Positions 56,965-64,000 of a DNA stretch of 64,000 bases are shown here, piece after piece. The notes under the pieces are model-generated. The model did no database searches. It saw only the letters and a list, made by a program, of their open reading frames with translations, and had not been told where the DNA came from. A program made the translations under genes and the position numbers. This DNA is from Novosphingobium capsulatum NBRC 12533 (lineage in GTDB: Bacteria; Pseudomonadota; Alphaproteobacteria; Sphingomonadales; Sphingomonadaceae): NCBI RefSeq assembly GCF_001598375.1, contig NZ_BCYV01000015.1:124001-188000 (forward strand). Reading direction: 5' to 3'. Every line of letters begins with the position of its first letter. Positions within the stretch are counted from its first letter, which is position 1.

Positions 56965-59900
56965 GTGCCACGGCAGGCCTGGATGATCGGATCAAGCATT
57001 CTGGCGGCCATCGCGCTCGCCCCAACCCTGGCACAGGCCAAGACGCCATCGGTGTTCGACCAGGTGCCCGGCGACACCCAGGCGATCACCGTGCGCGCGG
57101 TGGGCGATGGCAAGGCCGACGACAGCGCCGCGATCCAGCAGGCGCTGGACCAGGCCGGGGCGCGCGGCGAAGGCGTGGTGTTCCTGCCCAGCGGGCGCTA
57201 TCGCATCACCCGCTCGCTGTTCCTCTGGCCAGGCCTGCGCCTGATCGGCACGGGCAAGACCCGGCCGGTGCTGATGCTCGGCGATGCCACACCGGGCTTC
57301 CAGCAGGGCGTGGCCACCATGGTGATCTTCACCGGGCGGGGCCCCAAGGGCAGCCCCACCGCCGGCGACGGCAAAGTGCCGTTCCCCCCGCCCGACGCGG
57401 TGCCGTTCAATCCCGCCATCGCCGATGCCAATTCCGATGCATTCTATTCGGCCATGGCCAATATCGACATTGCCATCGGCGCGGGCAATCCGGCGGCAGT
57501 GGGCGTGCGTTTCCACGCCGCGCAGCACGCCTATCTGCGGCATATGGACTTTCAGGTCGGTTCAGGCCTCGCCGGCGCCTATCAGGTGGGCAACATGGCG
57601 CAGGACGTGCATTTCCACGGCGGCCGCTATGGCATCCTCAGCGAAAAGACCTCCCCCGCCTGGCCGTTCACGCTGCTCGACGCCACATTCGACGGCCAGC
57701 GCGAGGCCGCCATTCGCGAGCACGAGGCCGGACTCACCCTGGTCAACGTCGCGCTGCGCAACGTGCCGGTGGGGATCGCCATCGACGAAGGCTATGGCGA
57801 CTGGCTGTGGGGCAAGGACGTGCGCTTTGAAAACGTCAGCCAGGCTGGCGTGGTCATCGCCAACGCCAACAACGCCTATACGCAGATCGGCTTCGACAAC
57901 GCCGTGGCCAGCCGCACCCCGGTCTTCGCCCGTTTTCGCGAAAGCGGCAAGACCGTGGCCGGCGCCGCGCCGGTTTATCGGGTGAAGAGCTTCACCCACG
58001 GCATCACCCTGCCCGGCCTGGGTGTGCCCGGCGCGGTTGAAACGCGCATGGACCAGGCCGCGCTCGCCGCCCTGCCCCGGCCGCGTGCCCCGGCGATCCG
58101 CGCGCTGCCCAGCCCGGCGCAATGGGCCAACGTGCGCGCACTGGGCGCCAACGGCGATGGCCGGACCGACGATACCGCCGCCCTGCAACGCGCGATCGCC
58201 ACGCACCGCGTGCTCTATTTCCCGATCGGCCGCTATGTCGTCACCGATACGCTGACGCTACGGCCCGACAGCGTGCTGATCGGGCTCCACCCCGATCTCA
58301 CCCAGATCGTGCTGCCCGATGGCACCCCCGCGTTCCAGGGCGTCGGCGCGCCGCGCGCGCTGGTCCTGGCGCCTGCCGGCGGAGAGGTCATTGTCACCGG
58401 GCTGGGCCTGTTCACCGGCGGCATCAACCCGCGCGCCACCGCGCTGTCGTGGCAATCGGGCGCCGGCTCGCTGGTCGAAGACGTGAAATTCCAGGGCGGC
58501 CACGGCACGCTGGCGGCCGATGGCACCCGTTTCGATCCCTACAACGACACCCATACCGCCGACAAAGACCCGCGCCGGCGCTGGGGCGGCCAGTATCCCA
58601 GCCTGTGGGTGAACGCGGGCGGCGGCGGCACCTTTGCCAATATCTGGACGCCCAATACTTATGCCCAAGCCGGCATGGTCGTGTCCGACACGCAGACGCC
58701 CGGCCATGTCTACCAGATTTCGGCCGAGCACCATGTCCGCACTGAATTCGGCCTCACCCGCGTCGCCAACTGGGAATTCCTCGCGCCACAGACCGAGGAG
58801 GAAGCCGGCGAAAGCCCCGATGCCGTCTCGTTCGACATCCGCGAATCCCGCAATATCCTGATCGCCAATCTCCACGCCTATCGCGTCACCCGCTCGCGCC
58901 AGCCCGCCCGTGCCGCCGTGCGGATCGAGCGTTCGGCCGACATCCGCCTGCGCAACGTGCACGTGAACGCCGAAAGCGGCTTTGCCACCTGCGACGAAAA
59001 CGGCTGCGCCACGTTCCTGCGCGCCAGCAAGTTTCCGTTCGAAAACGCGCTGCTCGACGTGACGCATGGCCTGGAAGTGCGCGAACGCGAGTTTGCCGTG
59101 CTCGACGTGCCCGCCAATCCGGTTGCGCCGGCAGCGACCAGGGTGCCCGTGACCAAGCTCGCCGACGGATTTTTCTCCGCCAGCGGCGGCGTGGTCGACG
59201 CGCAGGGCAAGCTCTATTTCATCGATCATTTCCAGCAGCGCATTCATGGCTGGAGCGAGACCGAAGGGCTGATCACCGAACGCGACGCCCCACTCGATCC
59301 GGTCAATCTGACCATGGACCGGGCGGGCAACCTGATCGTGCTCTCCGCGCTCGGCCGCAACGGCACGGTCTATGCGTTCAAACCCGGCACGTCGGCGCAG
59401 GCGCTGACGGTGATCCCGCCCACCGCCGCCGCCACGACACCGGCCCCCGACCGGCTCACCGCCCTGCCCGGCAACCTCTGGGTCAACGGTGAGTTTCGCA
59501 GCCAGCTCGATCCGGCAACCTACCGCTTCACCACCCTGGCAGAGATGTTCGCCCGCGATGTGGCGCTGCCCAAGGCGCAGGAATATGTCTCGCCCGATGG
59601 CAGCCTTGCCATCCCCGCCTATCGCGTGTTCCAGCAAGGCCCGGCTGACCATCTCGGCTGGCGCTTTTCCGATTCGCTCGATGCCTATGGCCTGGTCACC
59701 GCCCGGTCCGACGCGCGGGTGTTCCTGAGCAACGAGTCAGAAGACCGGACCTATTCCGCCCGCCTGGGCGCCGGCGGCGCAGTGACAGACCTGCAACCCT
59801 TTGCCGATCGCGGCGGGGAAAGTGTGGCATCAGGGCCAGACGGACGCGTCTACATCGCCAATGGCCAGGTCTTCGTCTACGACGCAGCAGGCCGCCCGAT

Positions 59901-60009
59901 CGACCGGATCGACGTGCCCGAACGCCCCCTGCAATTGCTGTTCGGCGGCAAGGACGGGCGCACGCTCTACATCCTCACCCACCACGCCCTCTTTGCCGCA
60001 CGGCCCTGA
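56965..60009 (+). CDS. Secreted protein with two pectate-lyase-3-like beta-helices and a C-terminal beta-propeller
   Basis: About 1014 residues from a GTG with GGAGAGG seven bases upstream. The signal peptide is WMIGSSILAAIALAPTLAQA. The first beta-helix (about residues 35-350) opens with VGDGKADDSAAIQQALDQAG and VVFLPSGRYRITRSLFLWPG. The second (about 385-700) opens with LGANGDGRTDDTAALQRAIA and LYFPIGRYVVTDTLTLRPD. The last part (about 735-1014) has repeats such as GGVVDAQGKLYFIDHFQQRIHGWS, NLTMDRAGNLIVLSALGR and SVASGPDGRVYIANGQVFVYD, like an SMP-30/NHL propeller. It probably cleaves or lactonises a carbohydrate in the periplasm or outside. The catalytic residues cannot be named by eye. 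Confidence 0.8.
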   Translation: MPRQAWMIGSSILAAIALAPTLAQAKTPSVFDQVPGDTQAITVRAVGDGKADDSAAIQQALDQAGARGEGVVFLPSGRYRITRSLFLWPGLRLIGTGKTRPVLMLGDATPGFQQGVATMVIFTGRGPKGSPTAGDGKVPFPPPDAVPFNPAIADANSDAFYSAMANIDIAIGAGNPAAVGVRFHAAQHAYLRHMDFQVGSGLAGAYQVGNMAQDVHFHGGRYGILSEKTSPAWPFTLLDATFDGQREAAIREHEAGLTLVNVALRNVPVGIAIDEGYGDWLWGKDVRFENVSQAGVVIANANNAYTQIGFDNAVASRTPVFARFRESGKTVAGAAPVYRVKSFTHGITLPGLGVPGAVETRMDQAALAALPRPRAPAIRALPSPAQWANVRALGANGDGRTDDTAALQRAIATHRVLYFPIGRYVVTDTLTLRPDSVLIGLHPDLTQIVLPDGTPAFQGVGAPRALVLAPAGGEVIVTGLGLFTGGINPRATALSWQSGAGSLVEDVKFQGGHGTLAADGTRFDPYNDTHTADKDPRRRWGGQYPSLWVNAGGGGTFANIWTPNTYAQAGMVVSDTQTPGHVYQISAEHHVRTEFGLTRVANWEFLAPQTEEEAGESPDAVSFDIRESRNILIANLHAYRVTRSRQPARAAVRIERSADIRLRNVHVNAESGFATCDENGCATFLRASKFPFENALLDVTHGLEVREREFAVLDVPANPVAPAATRVPVTKLADGFFSASGGVVDAQGKLYFIDHFQQRIHGWSETEGLITERDAPLDPVNLTMDRAGNLIVLSALGRNGTVYAFKPGTSAQALTVIPPTAAATTPAPDRLTALPGNLWVNGEFRSQLDPATYRFTTLAEMFARDVALPKAQEYVSPDGSLAIPAYRVFQQGPADHLGWRFSDSLDAYGLVTARSDARVFLSNESEDRTYSARLGAGGAVTDLQPFADRGGESVASGPDGRVYIANGQVFVYDAAGRPIDRIDVPERPLQLLFGGKDGRTLYILTHHALFAARP

Positions 60010-60037
60010 GGGAACCGAACCTGCAAGCGCCCTGCAA

Positions 60038-60583
60038 CTAAGCTGCGAGGCGCTGGACGATCCAGGCCAGGATCGCATCGGCCAGCCGATCCTGGCCCTG
60101 CGTGGAATCGAGAGTAAGCGCTGGCTCATCCGCGCCGGGTCGCTCCAGCGTGTCCAACTGGCTATCGAGCAGGCTCGGCGGCATGTAGTGCCCTGGCCGG
60201 TTGCCCATGCGCCGGGCCAGTTCGGCCAAGGGCGCATCGAGCAGGGCAAAGGCGATCGGCTCGGCTGTCGCGGTAGCCAGCCGCTCGCGATAGGCGCGCT
60301 TCAGCGCGGAACAGGCCGCGACCACCACGCCGCCTTGCCGCACCGCCTGGCCCATCGCCGCGCCCAGGTGATCGAGCCAGGGCCAGCGGTCTGCATCGGT
60401 CAGGGCGATGCCCTCGCGCATCTTGGCGACGTTTGCCGCCGAATGGAATCCATCGCCTTCCAGGAATGGGCAGTCCAGCCGCGCCGCCAGCGCCGCGCCC
60501 AGTGTCGATTTGCCGCTGCCGCTCACGCCCATCACCACGATGGCCAGCGGCGCCACGCTGTGGCCTGCAATCTTGCCCGACAC
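60038..60583 (-). CDS. gntK: Gluconokinase
   Basis: 181 residues from a GTG with AGGA seven bases upstream; an ATG at 60616 in the same frame has no ribosome-binding site. Walker A is VVMGVSGSGKSTLGAALAARL. The substrate region FLEGDGFHSAANVAKMREGIALTDADRWPWL is the gluconokinase signature, and CSALKRAYRERL follows. It phosphorylates gluconate to 6-phosphogluconate for the Entner-Doudoroff or pentose phosphate route. It is convergent with the beta-helix gene and divergent from the TonB-dependent receptor gene. Confidence 0.93.
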   Translation of the reverse strand: MSGKIAGHSVAPLAIVVMGVSGSGKSTLGAALAARLDCPFLEGDGFHSAANVAKMREGIALTDADRWPWLDHLGAAMGQAVRQGGVVVAACSALKRAYRERLATATAEPIAFALLDAPLAELARRMGNRPGHYMPPSLLDSQLDTLERPGADEPALTLDSTQGQDRLADAILAWIVQRLAA

Positions 60584-60686
60584 GCTTCTGTCCTTCCTGC
60601 TTTGCCGTCCCCGCATGGCGTGCGCCGCGCGGGTTGCCTGACAGCCATGTCAACAGCGTCCTTAGCCGCGTCGCCGGCGCCCGCCC

Positions 60687-60710
60687 AATTAGGACCATGG
60701 TCGCGGCTGC
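60687..60710. promoter_or_regulatory. Shared 24-bp motif, copy 2
   Basis: The second copy of the motif at 56887-56910, centred on the perfect palindrome GACCATGGTC (60693-60702). It lies between divergent gntK and the TonB-dependent receptor gene and could serve either. Confidence 0.5.
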
Positions 60711-60780
60711 GCCAGGCGCCCCGCAGTCCTATGCCCTCACCACGGAAACCGGGCTGCCAACGCCAGGACCACGCGCAAGA

Positions 60781-60796
60781 TTGTTAGCGATACCAA
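60781..60796 (+). promoter_or_regulatory. LacI-type operator candidate upstream of the TonB-dependent receptor
   Basis: TTGTTAGCGATACCAA is a near-perfect dyad (TTGNTA-NCGN-TANCAA), the form of LacI-family operators that often control TonB-dependent receptors in sphingomonads and relatives. It ends 53 bases before the receptor start. No LacI gene is in the window. Confidence 0.45.
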
Positions 60797-60849
60797 GCCA
60801 GGCCGGGGCAGCGCCACCGGCCGAGGGACCAGCCATGGGGGAGATTTCG

Positions 60850-63849
60850 ATGACCACCACGCCAACCGCCACGTCGAGCAGCAGGCCGCTGCGCACCGCC
60901 CTGGCCAAGGGCACCGCGCTCGTGGCGCTGGCCTGGGCCTGCCCAGTGCTAGCGCAAGAGGCCGCGCCGGCCGCCTTGCCCGAAACCCCTGCCCCAGCAG
61001 CGGCGCCCACCCCCAGCACCGGGGAAATCGTCGTCACCGGTTCGCGCATCACCTCCAGCGGCTTCAGCGCGCCGACCCCCACGCAAGTGCTCAGCGCGGC
61101 GGTGATCGCCAAGAGCGCGCAGCCCAACATCTTCACCACCATCGCCCAGTTGCCCTCGCTCCAGGGCAGCACCGGCGCCACCTATGGCACCAACAGCACG
61201 TCCAGCGGCACCCAGGGGCTCAGCTCGTTCAGCCTGCGCGGCCTTGGGCCGATCCGCACGCTTACCCTGCTCGACGGCCAGCGCGTGGTCGGCGCCAATG
61301 TCACCGGCGTGCCTGATATCAGCCTGTTCCCGCAATTGCTGGTCGATCGGGTGGACGTGGTCACTGGCGGCGCATCGGCATCCTATGGATCGGACGCGGT
61401 GGGCGGCGTGGTGAACTTCGTCACCAACACCCACTTCGAAGGTTTCAAGGCCAACGCGCAGAACGGCATCACCACCTATGGTGATGATTACAATTACACG
61501 TTCCAGGCCGCAGCCGGGAAATCCTTCATGGATGGCCGCCTGCATGTTGTGGTCAGCGGCGAATACAGCCATGAAAACGGCGTTCCCGCCTATGGTTTCG
61601 GCGAAGGCCCCGGCCCCAACGGGCGCGACTGGTACGAGACCGAAACCCTGATCAACACTGGCCTGCACACCGATGGCAGGCCGCAATACCGCAACAGCAA
61701 GCATGCCCAGGCCTATCAATACACCAAGTATGGCCTGATCACGGCCGGCCCGCTCCAGGGCATCGCCTTCGACCAGAGCGGCAAGCCGTTCAATTTCGTC
61801 TATGGCTCCAATGGCGTGCCCGACAAGAACGCCGCCGGCACGGTGACCGGTTGCAACAACGGCTTCTGCGTGGGCGGCGATCTTTCCGGCAACGTCGGCA
61901 ACGGCACCAGCCTGCAATCGGAAATCACCCGCACCAACGGCTATGGCCGCATCGGCTTCGATATTGATAATGACAACGAGGTCTATGCCACGGTCAACGT
62001 GGCGCGCGTCACCTCCAACAACACACCCAATCCGGGCGCGGCCAAGGCCAATTCGCTCACCCTGCAATGCTCCAACCCGTTCGTGCCCACCTCGATCCAG
62101 GATCTGTGCGCGGCCAACGGCATCACCAGCTTCAAGTATGGCGTCAGCAACGCGGTGCTGCCGCAGTTCATCAACGTCAATCCGGTGCGCGAGCAATATC
62201 GCTTCGTCGCCGGAGCCAAGGGCAAGATTCCGTTCCTGGGCAGCGACCTGCACTATGACGCCTATGTCGAGCATGGCGAGAACATCACCGACATCACGGT
62301 GAGCAACATCACGCTCAACGCCCGATACAACGCCGCGATCCAGGCGGTGCGCCTGAACGACGGCACCATCGCCTGCGCCGATCCGGCCGCACGCGCCAGT
62401 GGCTGCGTACCGCTCAACATCATTGGCGGCGCCACTCCCAGCGCGGCGACGCTTGCCTATATCACCCCTGCCCATGGCCCGCACCAGCACACCCGCCAGA
62501 CCCAGGACGTGGCCAGCATCGCGTTCAACAACCAGCCGTTTTCCACCTGGGCCGGCCCGGTTTCGCTGGCATTCGGCGGCGAATGGCGGCACGAATACTA
62601 CCGCGTGAAAGGCGATCCCTATGGCAACGGGGTCACCGCCAGCAATCCCAACACCGCCGATTACCCAGCCGATCCGCTGCTCAACACCGCTGGCAACAAC
62701 TGGTACGCGGGCAACTATCACGACGGCAGCGGCAAGTATTCGGTCTATGAAGGCTTCCTCGAAGCGAACCTGCCGCTGGTCGACACGCCCGGCGCCGGCA
62801 AGGCCAATCTCAACCTGGCGGGTCGCGCCACGCACTACAGCACCTCGGGCACGGTCTACACGTGGAAGATCGGCGGCACCTGGCAGACACCGGTGGACGG
62901 CGTCCGTCTGCGCGCGGTGACCTCGCGCGATGTGCGCGCACCCAACCTGAGCGAGCTCTATGCCGCGCCGATCACGGTTACCGTGCCGGGGCTGACCAAT
63001 CCGTTCAACAACAACCAGCCTGTCACCGTGCAGCAGAACACGATCGGCAACACCGCACTCAAGCCGGAAATCGCGCGCAATACCGAGGCCGGGGTCGTGC
63101 TGTCGCGCCCGGGCTGGGCGCCAGGCCTCAACCTCTCGGTCGATTACTATCGCATCAAGGTGAAAGGCGTGGTGTCCTCACTCAGCGCGCAGCAGGAAGT
63201 GAACTACTGCTATGGCGGGGTGACGCAACTGTGCAGCGCCTTCGATCTCAATGCCGCCACGCCCTATGTCAACGTGCAGGCGTTCAACCTCGCCTCGATT
63301 TTCACCGACGGCTTCGATATCGAGGCAAGCTATCAGTTCCGGCTCGACAGCCTCAAGCTGCCTGGCAACCTGACCCTGCGCGCACTAGCCACCAATGTGC
63401 GCAACTATATCACCGATATCGGCCTGCCCAACACGATCCCCACGCAAGGCGCCGGGGTCAACGCCGGGGCCACGCCCAAGTGGAAAGTGCTGGCAACCGA
63501 AAGCTGGGATACCGACAACTTCAGCCTGACCTTCACCCAGCGCTGGTTCAGCGCCGGCAAGATCAGCAACGAATATATCGAGTGCCAGACCAACTGTCCG
63601 GTGCAGACCGCACAGCAGGCCACGCTGCACCCCACGATCGACAACAACCGCATGCCCGGCGCGTTTTATTTCGACGTGGGCGCGACGTACAACGTGACCA
63701 AGGCGATCACTGCCTATGCCAAGGTGGACAATCTGTTCAACCACGATCCGGCCGCTTCGCCACAGACCAACACCGGGATCGACGTGAACCCGCTGCTCTA
63801 CGACGTCCTCGGCCGGATGTATCGTATCGGCGTGCGCGCCAGTTTCTGA
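60850..63849 (+). CDS. TonB-dependent receptor
   Basis: 999 residues from ATG with GGGGGAG six bases upstream. The signal peptide ends near CPVLAQ. The plug domain opens with GEIVVTGSRITSSGFSAPTP and contains SFSLRGLGPIRTLTLLDGQRV, VDRVDVVTGGASASYGSDAVGGVVNFVT. The 22-strand barrel follows, ending YDVLGRMYRIGVRASF with the C-terminal phenylalanine. Receptors of this group take up saccharides or aromatic compounds by TonB-driven transport. The adjacent genes point to an oligosaccharide or sugar acid. No carboxypeptidase-like N-terminal extension is seen. Confidence 0.92.
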   Translation: MTTTPTATSSSRPLRTALAKGTALVALAWACPVLAQEAAPAALPETPAPAAAPTPSTGEIVVTGSRITSSGFSAPTPTQVLSAAVIAKSAQPNIFTTIAQLPSLQGSTGATYGTNSTSSGTQGLSSFSLRGLGPIRTLTLLDGQRVVGANVTGVPDISLFPQLLVDRVDVVTGGASASYGSDAVGGVVNFVTNTHFEGFKANAQNGITTYGDDYNYTFQAAAGKSFMDGRLHVVVSGEYSHENGVPAYGFGEGPGPNGRDWYETETLINTGLHTDGRPQYRNSKHAQAYQYTKYGLITAGPLQGIAFDQSGKPFNFVYGSNGVPDKNAAGTVTGCNNGFCVGGDLSGNVGNGTSLQSEITRTNGYGRIGFDIDNDNEVYATVNVARVTSNNTPNPGAAKANSLTLQCSNPFVPTSIQDLCAANGITSFKYGVSNAVLPQFINVNPVREQYRFVAGAKGKIPFLGSDLHYDAYVEHGENITDITVSNITLNARYNAAIQAVRLNDGTIACADPAARASGCVPLNIIGGATPSAATLAYITPAHGPHQHTRQTQDVASIAFNNQPFSTWAGPVSLAFGGEWRHEYYRVKGDPYGNGVTASNPNTADYPADPLLNTAGNNWYAGNYHDGSGKYSVYEGFLEANLPLVDTPGAGKANLNLAGRATHYSTSGTVYTWKIGGTWQTPVDGVRLRAVTSRDVRAPNLSELYAAPITVTVPGLTNPFNNNQPVTVQQNTIGNTALKPEIARNTEAGVVLSRPGWAPGLNLSVDYYRIKVKGVVSSLSAQQEVNYCYGGVTQLCSAFDLNAATPYVNVQAFNLASIFTDGFDIEASYQFRLDSLKLPGNLTLRALATNVRNYITDIGLPNTIPTQGAGVNAGATPKWKVLATESWDTDNFSLTFTQRWFSAGKISNEYIECQTNCPVQTAQQATLHPTIDNNRMPGAFYFDVGATYNVTKAITAYAKVDNLFNHDPAASPQTNTGIDVNPLLYDVLGRMYRIGVRASF

Positions 63850-63864
63850 CCAGACCCTCCCTCG

Positions 63865-63902
63865 CCGCCGGTCCCGCTCCCAGGGACCGGCGGTTCTTTT
63901 TG
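63865..63902 (+). terminator. Intrinsic terminator of the TonB-dependent receptor gene
   Basis: The 11-bp stem CCGCCGGTCCC/GGGACCGGCGG (63865-63875 with 63883-63893) is followed by TTCTTTTTG. Confidence 0.88.
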
Positions 63903-63920
63903 TCCGGTGCTCCTACAGAC

Positions 63921-64000
63921 CTAGGCAATCAGGAACGCGATAACCGCGTCGTCGAGAGCGCTGCCCCCTCCACTCTGCACTGGCGTGTCTTGCGCGGGCA
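63921..64000 (-). CDS. Partial C-terminus of an unknown protein
   Basis: The last about 26 codons on the minus strand read PAQDTPVQSGGGSALDDAVIAFLIA and stop at TAG (63923-63921). The residue mix is protein-like and the gene would be convergent with the receptor gene. Too little is visible to name a family. Confidence 0.45.
   Translation of the reverse strand, partial: PAQDTPVQSGGGSALDDAVIAFLIA

Noticed and set aside
63737..63928. Minus-strand open frame across the end of the receptor gene
   Set aside because: It overlaps the receptor C-terminus and its terminator and has no coding signs.

Overview
The window is GC-rich, densely packed chromosomal DNA from an alphaproteobacterium, most likely a sphingomonad close to Novosphingobium or Sphingomonas. 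The signs are exosortase-A-associated exopolysaccharide genes, a CoxF-like frame between ctaB and ctaG, a large TonB-dependent receptor, an rnd-lptC-lptA cluster, gltB-gltD, and a GGAAC-N16-CGTT promoter of the alphaproteobacterial general-stress type. This placement is inferred from gene content. I found no rRNA, tRNA, CRISPR array, insertion sequence or prophage gene.

Layout. 1-9557 is an envelope and exopolysaccharide region: the N-terminal part of a Wza-like export protein, a UDP-glucuronate epimerase, LptA, LptC, RNase D, two glycosyltransferases, a Tat-exported GH5 glycosidase, then divergently manC-manA for GDP-mannose supply. 9601-18054 is housekeeping: ung, an M24 peptidase, an orphan small gene beside REP-like repeats, and glutamate synthase (gltD, gltB). 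18129-22560 holds a membrane-anchored acidic protein and an exosortase-A-associated glycosyltransferase and O-ligase pair. 22624-31186 holds PHA depolymerase, an ABC exporter, UppP, two small envelope proteins, L33, LolA, exonuclease III and GTP cyclohydrolase II. A long palindrome flanked by converging terminators lies between lolA and the exonuclease gene.

31257-45175 is mixed metabolism and maintenance: a beta-helix protein, RecQ, a cation/proton antiporter, tandem paralogous small proteins before fumC, ArfB overlapping a pseudouridine synthase, an aminotransferase, a PabB-PabC fusion, a HerA-like ATPase and a second orphan small gene. 45453-51637 has an M1 aminopeptidase, a cytochrome oxidase assembly operon (ctaB, coxF-like, ctaG, coxC, but no subunit I or II genes) and a ferritin-like protein. 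51666-54099 is a TetR regulator divergent from an acyl-CoA dehydrogenase with an operator-like dyad between them.

54289-63849 is the most distinctive part. It has an orphan LuxR-type regulator, a GntP-type permease, a FadR-subfamily regulator, a secreted protein with two pectate-lyase-3-like beta-helices followed by a predicted beta-propeller, a gluconokinase, and a TonB-dependent receptor. A shared 24-bp motif, a LacI-type dyad, a GTNNNAC dyad and a separate 28-bp dyad lie in its promoters. I read it as an uptake and breakdown locus for a gluconate- or aldonate-yielding saccharide. The individual gene families are well supported; the joint function is inference.
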